A program made the translations under genes and the position numbers. The notes under the pieces are model-generated. The model saw only the letters and a list, made by a program, of their open reading frames with translations. It searched no databases and was not told the DNA's origin. From NCBI GenBank assembly GCA_031296215.1, contig JARLGE010000066.1, positions 1 to 42,747 of the forward strand: a DNA stretch of 42,747 nucleotides. The letters are read 5' to 3'. Source of the DNA: Occallatibacter sp. Lineage in GTDB: Bacteria > Acidobacteriota > Terriglobia > Terriglobales > Acidobacteriaceae. Below are positions 31,933 through 39,733 of this stretch, piece after piece. Position 1 is the first letter of the stretch; the number at the start of each line of letters is the position of its first letter.

Positions 31933-31948
31933 GGGTCATGGAGCCAGG

Positions 31949-32170
31949 ATGGAGGCTCGCAGCGAAAGCCGCGGAAGAGCCGCCGCGACGGGAGACGTGG
32001 TGTCGTTCGGAATCTGCGCAGGCGGTTACGCTATTCTGATCTGCGGGCTGATCTACGCCGCGCACCTGATGCATATCCCTACTCAATGGATCGCGGCGGG
32101 CGCGGTTGTGCTGTGCGGCATCGGGATTCTGTCGGCGGTGAAAGCGACTCGACCGAAAGATTCGGCGTAG
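31949..32170 (+). CDS. Small two-helix membrane protein
   Basis: 73 residues from the ATG at 31949, with GGAG five bases upstream; the longer frame from 31826 overlaps the regulator gene. Hydrophobic segments at about 16-37 (VSFGICAGGYAILICGLIYA) and 45-62 predict a membrane hairpin with a charged C-terminus (KATRPKDSA). No family is recognised. It follows the Crp/Fnr gene by 16 bases and may be in the same message. The function is unknown. Confidence 0.55.
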   Translation: MEARSESRGRAAATGDVVSFGICAGGYAILICGLIYAAHLMHIPTQWIAAGAVVLCGIGILSAVKATRPKDSA

Positions 32171-32229
32171 AGCCTGCCGCCGTCCGCCCGTCATCCGGTG
32201 CGATCGGGCGGGAACCGCGTGACCTGGCC

Positions 32230-32724
32230 TCAATACTCAATCTTGCTGGACGAAGCGATCCAGGCGGCAAAGCAGGCCCCGGCCTCGACGCCGTTGAGCT
32301 GCGTGGCGGGCAAGGCGCGCTGGTGCCGGTGCTTGCGAAATTCCTCATACAGGAAGGCGTCGTCGAAGCCGGCGCGGGCGGCGTCGGAGGCGCTGGAGCC
32401 GTAGTAGATGGCGTCGAGCCGGGCCCAGTAGCAGGCGGCCAGGCACATGGGGCAGGGCTCGCAACTGGAGTAGAGCTGGCAGCCGGCCAGCGAGAAGACG
32501 CCCAGCGCCTTGCAGGCGGCGCGGATGGCGTTGACCTCGCCGTGGGCGGTGGGGTCGAGGCTGGCGGTGACGGTATTCACACCCTCACCGACAATTCGGC
32601 CGTCGCGCACAACGACCGCGGCAAACGGGCCTCCGCCGCCGGTCTCGACGTTCCGGATGGCCAGCGCGATGGCGCGGCGCAGAAACTCCGGATTGGGTGT
32701 GGTGGATGGGGCCAACTGGCTCAT
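32230..32724 (-). CDS. guaD: Guanine deaminase (nucleoside deaminase family, GuaD-type)
   Basis: 164 residues. It removes the amino group of guanine to give xanthine and ammonia. The zinc-binding motifs of the cytidine deaminase fold are DPTAHGEVNAIR (His ligand and catalytic Glu, with Gly in place of the more usual Ala) and SSCEPCPMC (two Cys ligands). The downstream AGFDDAFLYEEF closely follows the B. subtilis GuaD pattern AGFDDSFIYKE, which separates it from the tRNA adenosine deaminase TadA. It is divergent from an allantoinase remnant and next to a MocA-like gene, which fits purine breakdown. Confidence 0.85.
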   Translation of the reverse strand: MSQLAPSTTPNPEFLRRAIALAIRNVETGGGGPFAAVVVRDGRIVGEGVNTVTASLDPTAHGEVNAIRAACKALGVFSLAGCQLYSSCEPCPMCLAACYWARLDAIYYGSSASDAARAGFDDAFLYEEFRKHRHQRALPATQLNGVEAGACFAAWIASSSKIEY

Positions 32725-32755
32725 CGACTGCCTCAGACACGAAAGTAGTCACAGT

Positions 32756-32911
32756 ATGGCACAGGCATTTCGATCGGCACGGGTGGTGACGCCAAAGAAG
32801 CTGGGACCCGCCAGGCTGCCGGTGGAGGGTGAGCAGATCGCCGCGGTGCTGGGCTGGGACGAGACGGCTGGCGGCGCAGCGCAGCGCGACTTTGGCGATA
32901 TCGAGCGGTGA
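32756..32911 (+). pseudogene. N-terminal remnant of allantoinase
   Basis: A 51-codon frame whose translation includes RSARVVTPKKLGPARLPVEG, EQIAAVLGWDE and ends RDFGDIER. This follows the N-terminal beta domain of AllB-type allantoinases (R.RVVTP..-..VEGE.IAAV, then the Gly-Asp before VLPGLVDTHVHIN). The stop comes just where the metal-binding His-x-His motif should begin, and nothing of the remaining about 400 residues follows, because the next gene ends three bases later on the other strand. It therefore looks like a gene truncated by deletion. There is no ribosome binding site of note. It could instead be a small expressed peptide, but that is less likely. Confidence 0.6.
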
Positions 32912-32914
32912 GTT

Positions 32915-33505
32915 TTATTGAAGCCGGGTGAGATCTTCCGGCTCGTCGATGTCAACTTCGCCGCCCAGGAACGGGACCGCAAGCACCGGGCAGGGCGGAT
33001 GGAGCAGCAGCGCACGCGCGCCCTTGTCGCCGCTGAGGGCGCGGAGAAACGGGAACGCACAGCGCGGGAAGACGGCCGGCACCCCGTGCACGCCCGCGTA
33101 GGCTGACGCCACAATCGAAGGCTCCGACTGCGCGGTGAAAGTCTGGATCAATGCGCGCAGGTGATCGGCCGACAGTCGCAACTGGTCGCAGTTGAGAAGC
33201 AGCGCGCCCACCGCGTTGCGGGCAACGGCATCGAGCGTCTTGAGGCCTGCGTGAATCGAAGTGGAGATTCCCTGCTGCCACCGTTCGTTGATGACAGAGA
33301 TCGCAGGGTCCAATGCCACGGAAGCACAGATGATTTCGGAGTTGGCGCCGAGTACCGCGAGCACAGGAGTCGCGCCCGCTTCGCAGGCCAGCCGGATGGC
33401 GCGCGCAAGCAGCGTCTCTCCCGCGTGGACAAGCAACTGCTTTGGCTGACCGAGGCGTCGGCTTGCGCCGGCGGCAAGAACGATGGCGGCAACCGCGGCG
33501 CTCAT
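32915..33505 (-). CDS. mocA: Molybdenum cofactor cytidylyltransferase, MocA-like
   Basis: 196 residues from the ATG at 33505, which overlaps the upstream stop by four bases; the open frame beyond that is not coding. The N-terminus AAIVLAAGASRRLGQPKQLL is the nucleotide-binding signature of NTP_transf_3 enzymes, and LLLNCDQLRL holds the metal-binding Asp of the DQ motif. VDIDEPEDL near the C-terminus is also typical. It attaches CMP to molybdenum cofactor for xanthine dehydrogenase-family enzymes. XdhC at 37033 supports the same pathway. The nearest alternative is MobA. Confidence 0.88.
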   Translation of the reverse strand: MSAAVAAIVLAAGASRRLGQPKQLLVHAGETLLARAIRLACEAGATPVLAVLGANSEIICASVALDPAISVINERWQQGISTSIHAGLKTLDAVARNAVGALLLNCDQLRLSADHLRALIQTFTAQSEPSIVASAYAGVHGVPAVFPRCAFPFLRALSGDKGARALLLHPPCPVLAVPFLGGEVDIDEPEDLTRLQ

Positions 33506-33999
33506 GGCTGGCCTTGCGTATCGGGTTGAAGCACGATCAGCAGAACCAAAGCCACCACGGCGAACATGCGGAAGGCAGCATCCTGGCCGTTCCAGGTGTG
33601 CGACTGCCACATCAGGAACCACTCGCCGCCGATGGCAAGAAAGGCGACCAGCCACATGAGGAGCGAAAGCGTCAGCGCCATCACCGGCACGCGCCTGGCC
33701 GCATTGAATGAGGCGGAGGATTGCCCAAACGCGCGCAACAGGCGGACAACACCCCACCAGAGCAGGATGGCGGTGACAACCTCCCATGCGATGATGCCGA
33801 TGTAGAAGGCAAGGTGGAAGGCAGGCGAAAGAATCGCCCGGCCCATGGCGCGATTGCCGGGGAAGGTCGAGTCCATGGAGAGCACGTGGCGAACAAACTG
33901 ATAGTTGGAGTCGAAGTCGGTGAGGTTGTTGAAGACAACCAGGGTGTCATACAGGGCGACCGCCGCCAGCAGCAGCACCTTCGCGGCGCGGGTGATCAT
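33502..33999 (-). CDS. DUF2165-family inner-membrane protein
   Basis: 165 residues with four hydrophobic segments (about 7-27, 62-84, 100-122, 135-155). The loop after the first helix, NLTDFDSNYQFVRHVLSMDS, is the conserved signature of DUF2165 proteins. The function of the family is unknown. It is the first gene of a two-gene operon with mocA (ATGA overlap), and it is divergent from the RidA-family gene. A link to molybdenum cofactor or to purine metabolism is suggested only by position. Confidence 0.8.
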   Translation of the reverse strand: MITRAAKVLLLAAVALYDTLVVFNNLTDFDSNYQFVRHVLSMDSTFPGNRAMGRAILSPAFHLAFYIGIIAWEVVTAILLWWGVVRLLRAFGQSSASFNAARRVPVMALTLSLLMWLVAFLAIGGEWFLMWQSHTWNGQDAAFRMFAVVALVLLIVLQPDTQGQP

Positions 34000-34116
34000 G
34001 GTCTTCCCTGCCGGGGGGGACGCGCCGCAAGCAGAAATGTTCGCATCATGGCCTCATGCTAACGTGATTGCGAAAGAAGGCCAAAGAAAATATCCCCATC
34101 CGCGTGCTAAATTCAA

Positions 34117-34593
34117 ATGCAAATGACTACGCCTTCTTCACCGGAAAAGAATCTCGCGGCGCTCGGGCTTGCCTTGCCGCTCGCGCCCGCTCCGGGCGGG
34201 AATTACGTTTCATCCAAGCAGGTGGGCTCCGTCGTCTACCTCTCCGGAGTGATTTCGTTGGGGACAGAGGGCATCCTTACCGGCGTCGCCGGCCTGGACC
34301 GGTCCATTGAAGAAGGCTACGCGGCGGCCAGGGCGTGCGCTCTGACGCAACTGGCGGTGCTGAAGCGCGACCTGGGATCGCTGGACCGCGTGGCAGAGGT
34401 GTTGACGGTGAACGGCTACGTGAATGCAGCGCCGGGATTTCCGGACTCGCCTGCCATCATCGACGGCGCTTCCGATCTGCTGGTGAAAGTGTTTGGCGAG
34501 GCGGGGCGGCATGTGCGCGCGGCGATCGGCCTGAACGCGCTGCCGCGCAACGCCCTGGTGGAGCTGCAAATGACCGTGCGAGTGAAGGAATGA
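34117..34593 (+). CDS. RidA/YjgF-family protein (Arg-lacking subgroup)
   Basis: 158 residues; the ATG at 34123 is a close alternative and no clear ribosome binding site is seen for either. The family pattern is visible: PAPGGNYVSSKQVGSVVYLS, GYAAARACALTQLAVLK, PAIIDGASDLLVKVFGEAG and HVRAAIGLNALPRNALVEL. In imine-hydrolysing RidA, an Arg binds the substrate carboxylate just before the LP motif; here that position is Asn (GLNALP), as in the YjgF-like subgroup of unknown activity. The gene begins a plus-strand run with formamidase, amidase and XdhC, so a role in amide or nucleobase turnover is possible. The stop overlaps the next start. Confidence 0.88.
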   Translation: MQMTTPSSPEKNLAALGLALPLAPAPGGNYVSSKQVGSVVYLSGVISLGTEGILTGVAGLDRSIEEGYAAARACALTQLAVLKRDLGSLDRVAEVLTVNGYVNAAPGFPDSPAIIDGASDLLVKVFGEAGRHVRAAIGLNALPRNALVELQMTVRVKE

Positions 34594-35540
34594 TGACCGG
34601 GCACGCGCTATCAGCGAAACCGACGCACTCCGCGTGGGACCGCTCGCTTCCGCCGCGGTTGCGCGTCGAGCCGGGCGATGAAGTTGCGTTTGAATGCGTG
34701 GACTCGAGCGGCGGCCAGGTGCATCCCGGGATGACGACAGCGGCGTTCCTGACGATTGATCGCAGCCGCATTCATGCGCTTACCGGACCTGTGTGGGTTG
34801 AAGGAGCGGAGCCGGGCGATGTGCTGCAGGTGGATGTGCTGTTCACGCGGCACGCCGGCTGGGGATGGTCCAGCGTTATCGAGGGCCTGGGATTCCTGAA
34901 AGACCGTTTCCGCGAGCCCTATCTCTTTCATTGGCAACTGGACGGAGAGTCCACGAGCTCGCTGGCCCCGGCGGTTGTACCGGTGCGGCCGTTTCTGGGC
35001 GTGATGGGCGTGGCGCGCGCCGAGGACGGCGCATTCCGCACGCGCCCGCCGGGCCCGTTCGGCGGCAATCTGGATGTGCGCGAACTGTGTGCCGGCTCGC
35101 GGCTTTACCTGCCGGTGTTCAACCATGGCGCGCTGTTCAGTTGCGGCGATGGCCATGCGGCGCAGGGCGACGGCGAGGTGTGTGTCAACGGCATCGAGTG
35201 CCCGCTGGACGTGACGTTGCGCTTCCAACTGCACAAGCGGCAGGTGCTCTCCGGGCCGATCGTCGAGGCCAGCGAAGTTGCCGCGCCTGATTCGACGGCC
35301 GACGCATGGGTGGTGATCGAGACGGGAACGGATCTGGCCGCTGCCGCGCGGGCTGCCACCAGCCGCATGATCGACCTGCTGGTCAGCCGCTGGGGCTTCT
35401 CGGAGATCCATGCGTACATTCTTTGCAGCGTGGCGCTCAAGCTGCGTCTGAGCCAGGTGGTCAACGATCCCGTCTCGACAGTGAGCGCCGCGCTGAGCAA
35501 GCAGATTCTGCCGGAGCGGGAGCTGTTTCCGGCACCATGA
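34590..35540 (+). CDS. Acetamidase/formamidase family amidohydrolase
   Basis: 316 residues. The first ATG (34590) overlaps the RidA stop, and a second in-frame ATG follows at 34593. Family signatures are PGDEVAFECVDSSGGQVHPG, GPVWVEGAEPGDVLQVDVL, PPGPFGGNLDVRELCAGS and a Cys/Gly-rich loop FSCGDGHAAQGDGE that contributes to the zinc or active site in FmdA/AmdA enzymes. It splits formamide or short amides to acid and ammonia. Formamide-like products arise in purine and histidine breakdown, which fits its neighbours. Confidence 0.88.
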   Translation: MMTGHALSAKPTHSAWDRSLPPRLRVEPGDEVAFECVDSSGGQVHPGMTTAAFLTIDRSRIHALTGPVWVEGAEPGDVLQVDVLFTRHAGWGWSSVIEGLGFLKDRFREPYLFHWQLDGESTSSLAPAVVPVRPFLGVMGVARAEDGAFRTRPPGPFGGNLDVRELCAGSRLYLPVFNHGALFSCGDGHAAQGDGEVCVNGIECPLDVTLRFQLHKRQVLSGPIVEASEVAAPDSTADAWVVIETGTDLAAAARAATSRMIDLLVSRWGFSEIHAYILCSVALKLRLSQVVNDPVSTVSAALSKQILPERELFPAP

Positions 35541-35594
35541 CGGTCGAGGATTTCACCGCGGACGGCTTCCTTTCCGAGCCCCTACAATCCATGT

Positions 35595-36890
35595 ATGAAC
35601 TCTACGCGGTGGGCCATGGGCGGCCTGAGGCGCGCGTTGGCGGATGGAACATTGCGGCCCTCCGCCTTGGCGGAGCAGGCCCTGGCCCGGTCGAATGCGA
35701 ACGCCGGACGCAACACCTACTTGTGGCAGAGCGCGGAGTGGACTCTGGCCGAGGCTGCGCGCGTTGAGGCCATGCCGCACGGCGAGGGCGGACCCTTTGG
35801 CGACGGCCGGAGCGCACTGTGGGGATTGCCGGTTTCGGTGAAGGATTGCTTTGACCTGGCTGGCGCGCCCACCAGTTTCGGGGTGCGTTTCTATCGCGAA
35901 CTGAACGGCGACGCGACGCGGGATTCCTGGCTGGTGGAGCGGCTGCGGATGGACGGCGCGGTGATCGTCGGCAAGACCCATCTGCATCCACTGGCCTACG
36001 GGATTACCGGCGAGAATCCCGAGTTCGGCGACTGTGTGCAGCCCGGCAACCCTGGCGCACTGACCGGCGGCTCGTCCTCGGGCGCGGCGGCGAGCGTGCT
36101 GGAAGGGTCGGCCGTAGCTGCGATCGGCACAGACACCGGCGGCTCGGTGCGCGCGCCTGCCGCGCTGTGCGGGCTGGCCGGCTATCGCGCCTCGCTGGGC
36201 CGCGGCGACTGGCGGGGAGGCGCGCATCTGGCGCAGTCGTTCGACACCATGGGGTGGCTGTTCCGCGATCTTGAGGACGCGCCGCTGCTGGCGAGTGTCT
36301 TTGCTCCAGAGGCAACCGCACGAGACCGAGCATTCAATCGGTTTGCGGTTGTGGACGATGGCTTTTTACTCGATTGCGAGGCGGAGATTGCCGATGGCCT
36401 GAAGGCCGCCGTTGGCGCACTGGAGGCGCTCGGCCTGAAGGGCGCGCGGATCGACGTGGACTGGTGGGCAGAGTCCCTTGCGATCTATGCGCCCATCCAG
36501 GCGTGGGAGGCGGCGCGCATTCACGCCGGACACCACGACCGGTTCGAGACTTCGATTCGCGAACGGCTGGAATGGGGCGCGGGCATTGGCAGTTCTGAAA
36601 TCGCCGCGCTGCGACAGCGTCACGCGGACTTTCGTGCGCGGATGGATGAGCTGCTTGCCAGGCACGAACTGCTGCTGCTTCCGGCCTCGCCGGTGGTTCG
36701 GCTTGAGGCCGGAGCCGACCACAGGCAGACGCGCGCCCGGCTGCTGCGTTACACCACGCCGTTCAGCCTGGCAGGAGTGCCCGTCGTCGTGATTCCCTGC
36801 GCCGCCGGCGGCATGCAGTTGGCCGCCGCGCGCGGTTGCGACGAGGCGCTGCTGCAACTGGCCGCGCGGCTGGCGGACCTGGGCCACTGA
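35595..36890 (+). CDS. Amidase-signature family hydrolase
   Basis: 431 residues. The Ser-cisSer-Lys triad of the amidase signature family is visible: the Lys in GLPVSVKDCFD, the Ser-rich loop TGGSSSGAAASV and the nucleophile region GTDTGGSVRAPAALCGLAGY. The start at 35595 has no strong ribosome binding site and lies 54 bases after the formamidase stop. Members act on many amides; related genes near purine genes are sometimes called allophanate hydrolase or AtzF-like, but the C-terminal domain of those is absent here. The substrate cannot be fixed from sequence. Confidence 0.87.
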   Translation: MNSTRWAMGGLRRALADGTLRPSALAEQALARSNANAGRNTYLWQSAEWTLAEAARVEAMPHGEGGPFGDGRSALWGLPVSVKDCFDLAGAPTSFGVRFYRELNGDATRDSWLVERLRMDGAVIVGKTHLHPLAYGITGENPEFGDCVQPGNPGALTGGSSSGAAASVLEGSAVAAIGTDTGGSVRAPAALCGLAGYRASLGRGDWRGGAHLAQSFDTMGWLFRDLEDAPLLASVFAPEATARDRAFNRFAVVDDGFLLDCEAEIADGLKAAVGALEALGLKGARIDVDWWAESLAIYAPIQAWEAARIHAGHHDRFETSIRERLEWGAGIGSSEIAALRQRHADFRARMDELLARHELLLLPASPVVRLEAGADHRQTRARLLRYTTPFSLAGVPVVVIPCAAGGMQLAAARGCDEALLQLAARLADLGH

Positions 36891-36922
36891 CCGCATAATT
36901 TCGTGTGTTGAGACTCGTGCTA

Positions 36923-36955
36923 TCCCAGGTCTCAAAATCGAGACCTGGGGCACCC
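36923..36955 (+). repeat. Dispersed hairpin repeat, GGGGCACCC type
   Basis: CCCAGGTCTC (36924-36933), loop AAAATC and GAGACCTGGG (36940-36949) form a perfect ten-pair stem, then GGCACCC completes GGGGCACCC. The frame (TCCCA, variable stem, GGGGCACCC) is the one at 19395-19435 with a different stem centre. It lies in the 142-base gap between the amidase and xdhC. Confidence 0.6.
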
Positions 36956-37032
36956 GGCTCCCGGCTCCGGCGCGGCTGGCTGAGCTGACCAGCCGGGACC
37001 GGCGCTGAGGCAAGGCGTCGCAAATTCCCGCG

Positions 37033-38235
37033 ATGTTGAGCGACAATGGAACAATGACTGACCTGAAACGCATCCTGGCCCTGTGGCGCGCAAGGGAAGC
37101 GGATGGGACAGACTACGTGCTCGCGACGGTGGTTGCCGTCGAGGGTTCCAGTTATCGTCGGCCCGGCGCGCTGATGCTGTTGAGCGCGGATGGGCAGCGC
37201 GCGGGAACGGTAAGCGGAGGCTGCCTTGAGGCGCAAGTGGCCAGCCGCGCCTGGTGGCTGACCAGCGGCGGACCAACCGTGAAGCGCTACTCCACAGCCG
37301 AAGAAGACGGGGAACGGCCTTACGGCTCGGGCTGCGGAGGCGTGGTCTACCTGCTGCTGGAGCGGCGCGCTACTGCCGGACTGTTTCTGGCCGCGGTGGA
37401 GCAGGCATTTCAACGCCGCATTCCGCTCGGCGTTGCCACGGTGCTGAACGAACCGGAGATTGGGCGCCGGGCATTTGCCGGCATCAACCCAGGGCCGGCG
37501 GGGAGTTTGGGAGCGCCGGCGCCGTTGGCTGGGAAGGGCGATGCGCCGTTGCAGGCTCTGGCCGAGCGGGCGCTGGCGGGGCGCGAATGCTTCGAGCAGC
37601 AGATCGCGGACCATGGAACCGAAGCTCGCGTCTGGGCTCACTACCGGCCGGCCCGGCCTGGGCTTTGGATCTACGGAGCGGGCGACGATGCGCAGCCGCT
37701 TCAGCGCCTGGCCTGCGAGTTGGGCTGGCGAGTCTCCGTGGCCGACGGCCGCAGCCACCTTGCCACCCGCGAGCGGTTTCCGCAGGCCGATGAGGTGCGT
37801 TCGCTGGCGATCGAAGATCTGGCGGGCAGCTTTGCGCATGGTGCGCCGGCAGTGCTGGGCGACTTTCGCCGTGACGACGCAGCCGTGTTGATGACCCACA
37901 GCTTCGAGCAGGACGCGAAGATCCTCACCGGCCTGCTGGCGCTCGAGGCTCGGCCTGCGTACATCGGCGTGCTCGGCCCGCAGCGCCGCACGCGCGAGCT
38001 GCTCGCGGAAGCGGCGCAATTGCTTGGCCTGCCGGCAAGCGCAATCGCCAGGCAGGTGGAGCAGTGGCTCACTGAACTGCATGCGCCCACCGGTCTCGAC
38101 CTGGGTGCGGATGCGCCCGAGACCATTGCCTTGTCGGTGCTGGCCGAAATGCAGAAGTTCCGCGCCGCCGCCACCGCTCTGCCTCTTCGCCAGGTGCGCA
38201 CCGCGTTGGCGCCGGTGGCCGGCTGCCTCGTCTGA
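37033..38235 (+). CDS. xdhC: XdhC-family xanthine dehydrogenase accessory protein
   Basis: 400 residues; a second ATG at 37054 (MTDLKRILALW) is a plausible start closer to the family N-terminus. The N-terminal XdhC domain has ATVVAVEGSSYRRPGALML and TVSGGCLEAQV, and GSGCGGVVYLLLE holds conserved cysteines. A Rossmann domain follows, with GLWIYGAGDDAQPLQRLA and the conserved VLMTHSFEQDAKIL and YIGVLGPQRRTREL. By family knowledge it binds molybdenum cofactor, helps add the terminal sulfur and delivers the cofactor to xanthine dehydrogenase. The enzyme subunits themselves are not in the window. Confidence 0.9.
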   Translation: MLSDNGTMTDLKRILALWRAREADGTDYVLATVVAVEGSSYRRPGALMLLSADGQRAGTVSGGCLEAQVASRAWWLTSGGPTVKRYSTAEEDGERPYGSGCGGVVYLLLERRATAGLFLAAVEQAFQRRIPLGVATVLNEPEIGRRAFAGINPGPAGSLGAPAPLAGKGDAPLQALAERALAGRECFEQQIADHGTEARVWAHYRPARPGLWIYGAGDDAQPLQRLACELGWRVSVADGRSHLATRERFPQADEVRSLAIEDLAGSFAHGAPAVLGDFRRDDAAVLMTHSFEQDAKILTGLLALEARPAYIGVLGPQRRTRELLAEAAQLLGLPASAIARQVEQWLTELHAPTGLDLGADAPETIALSVLAEMQKFRAAATALPLRQVRTALAPVAGCLV

Positions 38236-38286
38236 AGAGGCGATATGTCTCTTGCTTCCCGAAGGAATTGAACTAGAATATGAAAT

Positions 38287-38300
38287 CTGCCCTTGGGCAG
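38287..38300 (+). other. Short hairpin between xdhC and preT
   Basis: CTGCCC (38287-38292), TT and GGGCAG (38295-38300) form a perfect six-pair palindrome 52 bases after the xdhC stop, followed by AGTTGTT. It may end the xdhC message or mark the leader of the preT operon; the T-run is short. Confidence 0.35.
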
Positions 38301-38393
38301 AGTTGTTCCCCGATTTCAATGCCTGAGGGCAAAGCCCGCTGCCCCAATCGTGACGATGCAGGAAGAAGCCAGGCCAGTAGAAGGAGTGGATGG

Positions 38394-39731
38394 ATGGAGC
38401 CGGCACGGATCGATCCCGGAAAGGCGCTCCAAGAGCTAGTGCCGCCTCTCACTGCGCACGCCGCGGCCGTGGAAGCAGACCGATGTTTGTACTGCTACGA
38501 CGCGCCCTGCACGCATGCCTGCCCAACCCACATTGATATTCCCCGCTTCATCAAAAAGATCGCCACCGATAATCTACGCGGATCGGCAGAGACCATCTTT
38601 GCCTCGAACCTTCTGGGCGCAACCTGCGCCCGCGTCTGTCCGGTGCAGGAGTTGTGCGAAGGCGCATGCGTGCTGGGCGCCGACCACAAGCCCATCGCCA
38701 TTGGACGCCTGCAGCGCTTCGCGATGGACTACGCGCGGGAACACCGCAGTTATCCCGTGGTGAAGGCAAAGCCGACCGGCAAATCAATCGCCGTGATCGG
38801 CGCCGGGCCGGCAGGGCTCTCCTGTGCGGGCGAGTTGGCCAGGCTGGGTCACAAGACGACGGTCTTTGAAAAGCGCGAAATGCCTGGCGGGCTTTCCACC
38901 TACGGCATCATCGCGCTGCGCGAACCGGCGGATGTCGCGCTGGAAGAGACGCGCATGATCGAAAGTCTCGGCGTCGAGATCAAAACCGGAATCGAGTTTG
39001 GCCGAGACGTTTCGATCGCCGAGCTTCAGCGGCAATTCGACGCCGTGGTGTTGAGCGTGGGCATGGGCAGCACACCTACCCTCGGAATTGAAGGCGAAGA
39101 GGCCGTTGTCGACGGCCTTCGATTCATTGAGGCGAGCAAGACCGATGCCGCGCAACTGCGCGTGGGCCGCAACGTGATTGTGATCGGCGCGGGCAACACG
39201 GCGGTGGATTGCGCCACCATCGCGCGGCGGCTCGGTGCTGCGCGCGTGACCATGGTCTATCGCCGCAGCGATCGAGAGATGACCTGCTACGAGCACGAAT
39301 ACGATTTTGCCCGCAAGGAGGGCATCGAGTTTCGCTTTCTCGCGCAGCCCTCGCGGGTGCTGGTGAGCGATGACGGCCCGGTTGGCCTGGAGTGTCTGCG
39401 CGTGGAGTTGGGCGCGGCGGATGCGTCCGGGCGACCGTCGCCGCAGCCGGTAGCAGGGTCTGAGTTTGTGCTCGACGGGGACCAGATCGTGAAGGCTGTG
39501 GGGCAAAACAAGCCTGCACTGGCCGCACTGCCGGGCCTGGAAACACGCCAGGGCTTCATTGCCGTAGATGACGCGTTCCTGACCAGCGTGGCCGGCGTCT
39601 ACGCCATCGGCGATTGCATTCGCGCATCGGGCGCGGCGTCCACCGTGATGGCGGTAGAGGACGGCAAATTGGTTGCCACCTCCATCCATCGGCAGCTTGT
39701 GTCAGCATCCGCTCCGCTCGAGGTGAGCTAG
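38394..39731 (+). CDS. preT: Dihydropyrimidine dehydrogenase NAD(P)-dependent subunit (PreT)
   Basis: 445 residues from the ATG at 38394, with AAGGAG seven bases upstream; the frame is open to 38280 but the added residues are not family-like. The N-terminal domain binds two [4Fe-4S] clusters (CLYCYDAPCTHACP, CARVCPVQELCEGAC). A double-Rossmann GltD-type part follows, with IAVIGAGPAGLSCAGELARL for FAD and VIVIGAGNTAVDCATIARRL for NAD(P)H, then GVYAIGDCIRASGA. It passes electrons from NAD(P)H to PreA, which reduces uracil and thymine. It is two bases upstream of preA. A stand-alone glutamate synthase small subunit is excluded by the PreA neighbour. Confidence 0.92.
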   Translation: MEPARIDPGKALQELVPPLTAHAAAVEADRCLYCYDAPCTHACPTHIDIPRFIKKIATDNLRGSAETIFASNLLGATCARVCPVQELCEGACVLGADHKPIAIGRLQRFAMDYAREHRSYPVVKAKPTGKSIAVIGAGPAGLSCAGELARLGHKTTVFEKREMPGGLSTYGIIALREPADVALEETRMIESLGVEIKTGIEFGRDVSIAELQRQFDAVVLSVGMGSTPTLGIEGEEAVVDGLRFIEASKTDAAQLRVGRNVIVIGAGNTAVDCATIARRLGAARVTMVYRRSDREMTCYEHEYDFARKEGIEFRFLAQPSRVLVSDDGPVGLECLRVELGAADASGRPSPQPVAGSEFVLDGDQIVKAVGQNKPALAALPGLETRQGFIAVDDAFLTSVAGVYAIGDCIRASGAASTVMAVEDGKLVATSIHRQLVSASAPLEVS

Positions 39732-39733
39732 GC

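Noticed and set aside
38234-38326. Protein-like frame (LLLPEGIELEYEICPW) after xdhC
   Set aside because: It has no start codon of its own after the xdhC stop and continues from a shadow frame inside xdhC; a lost gene end is possible but cannot be supported.
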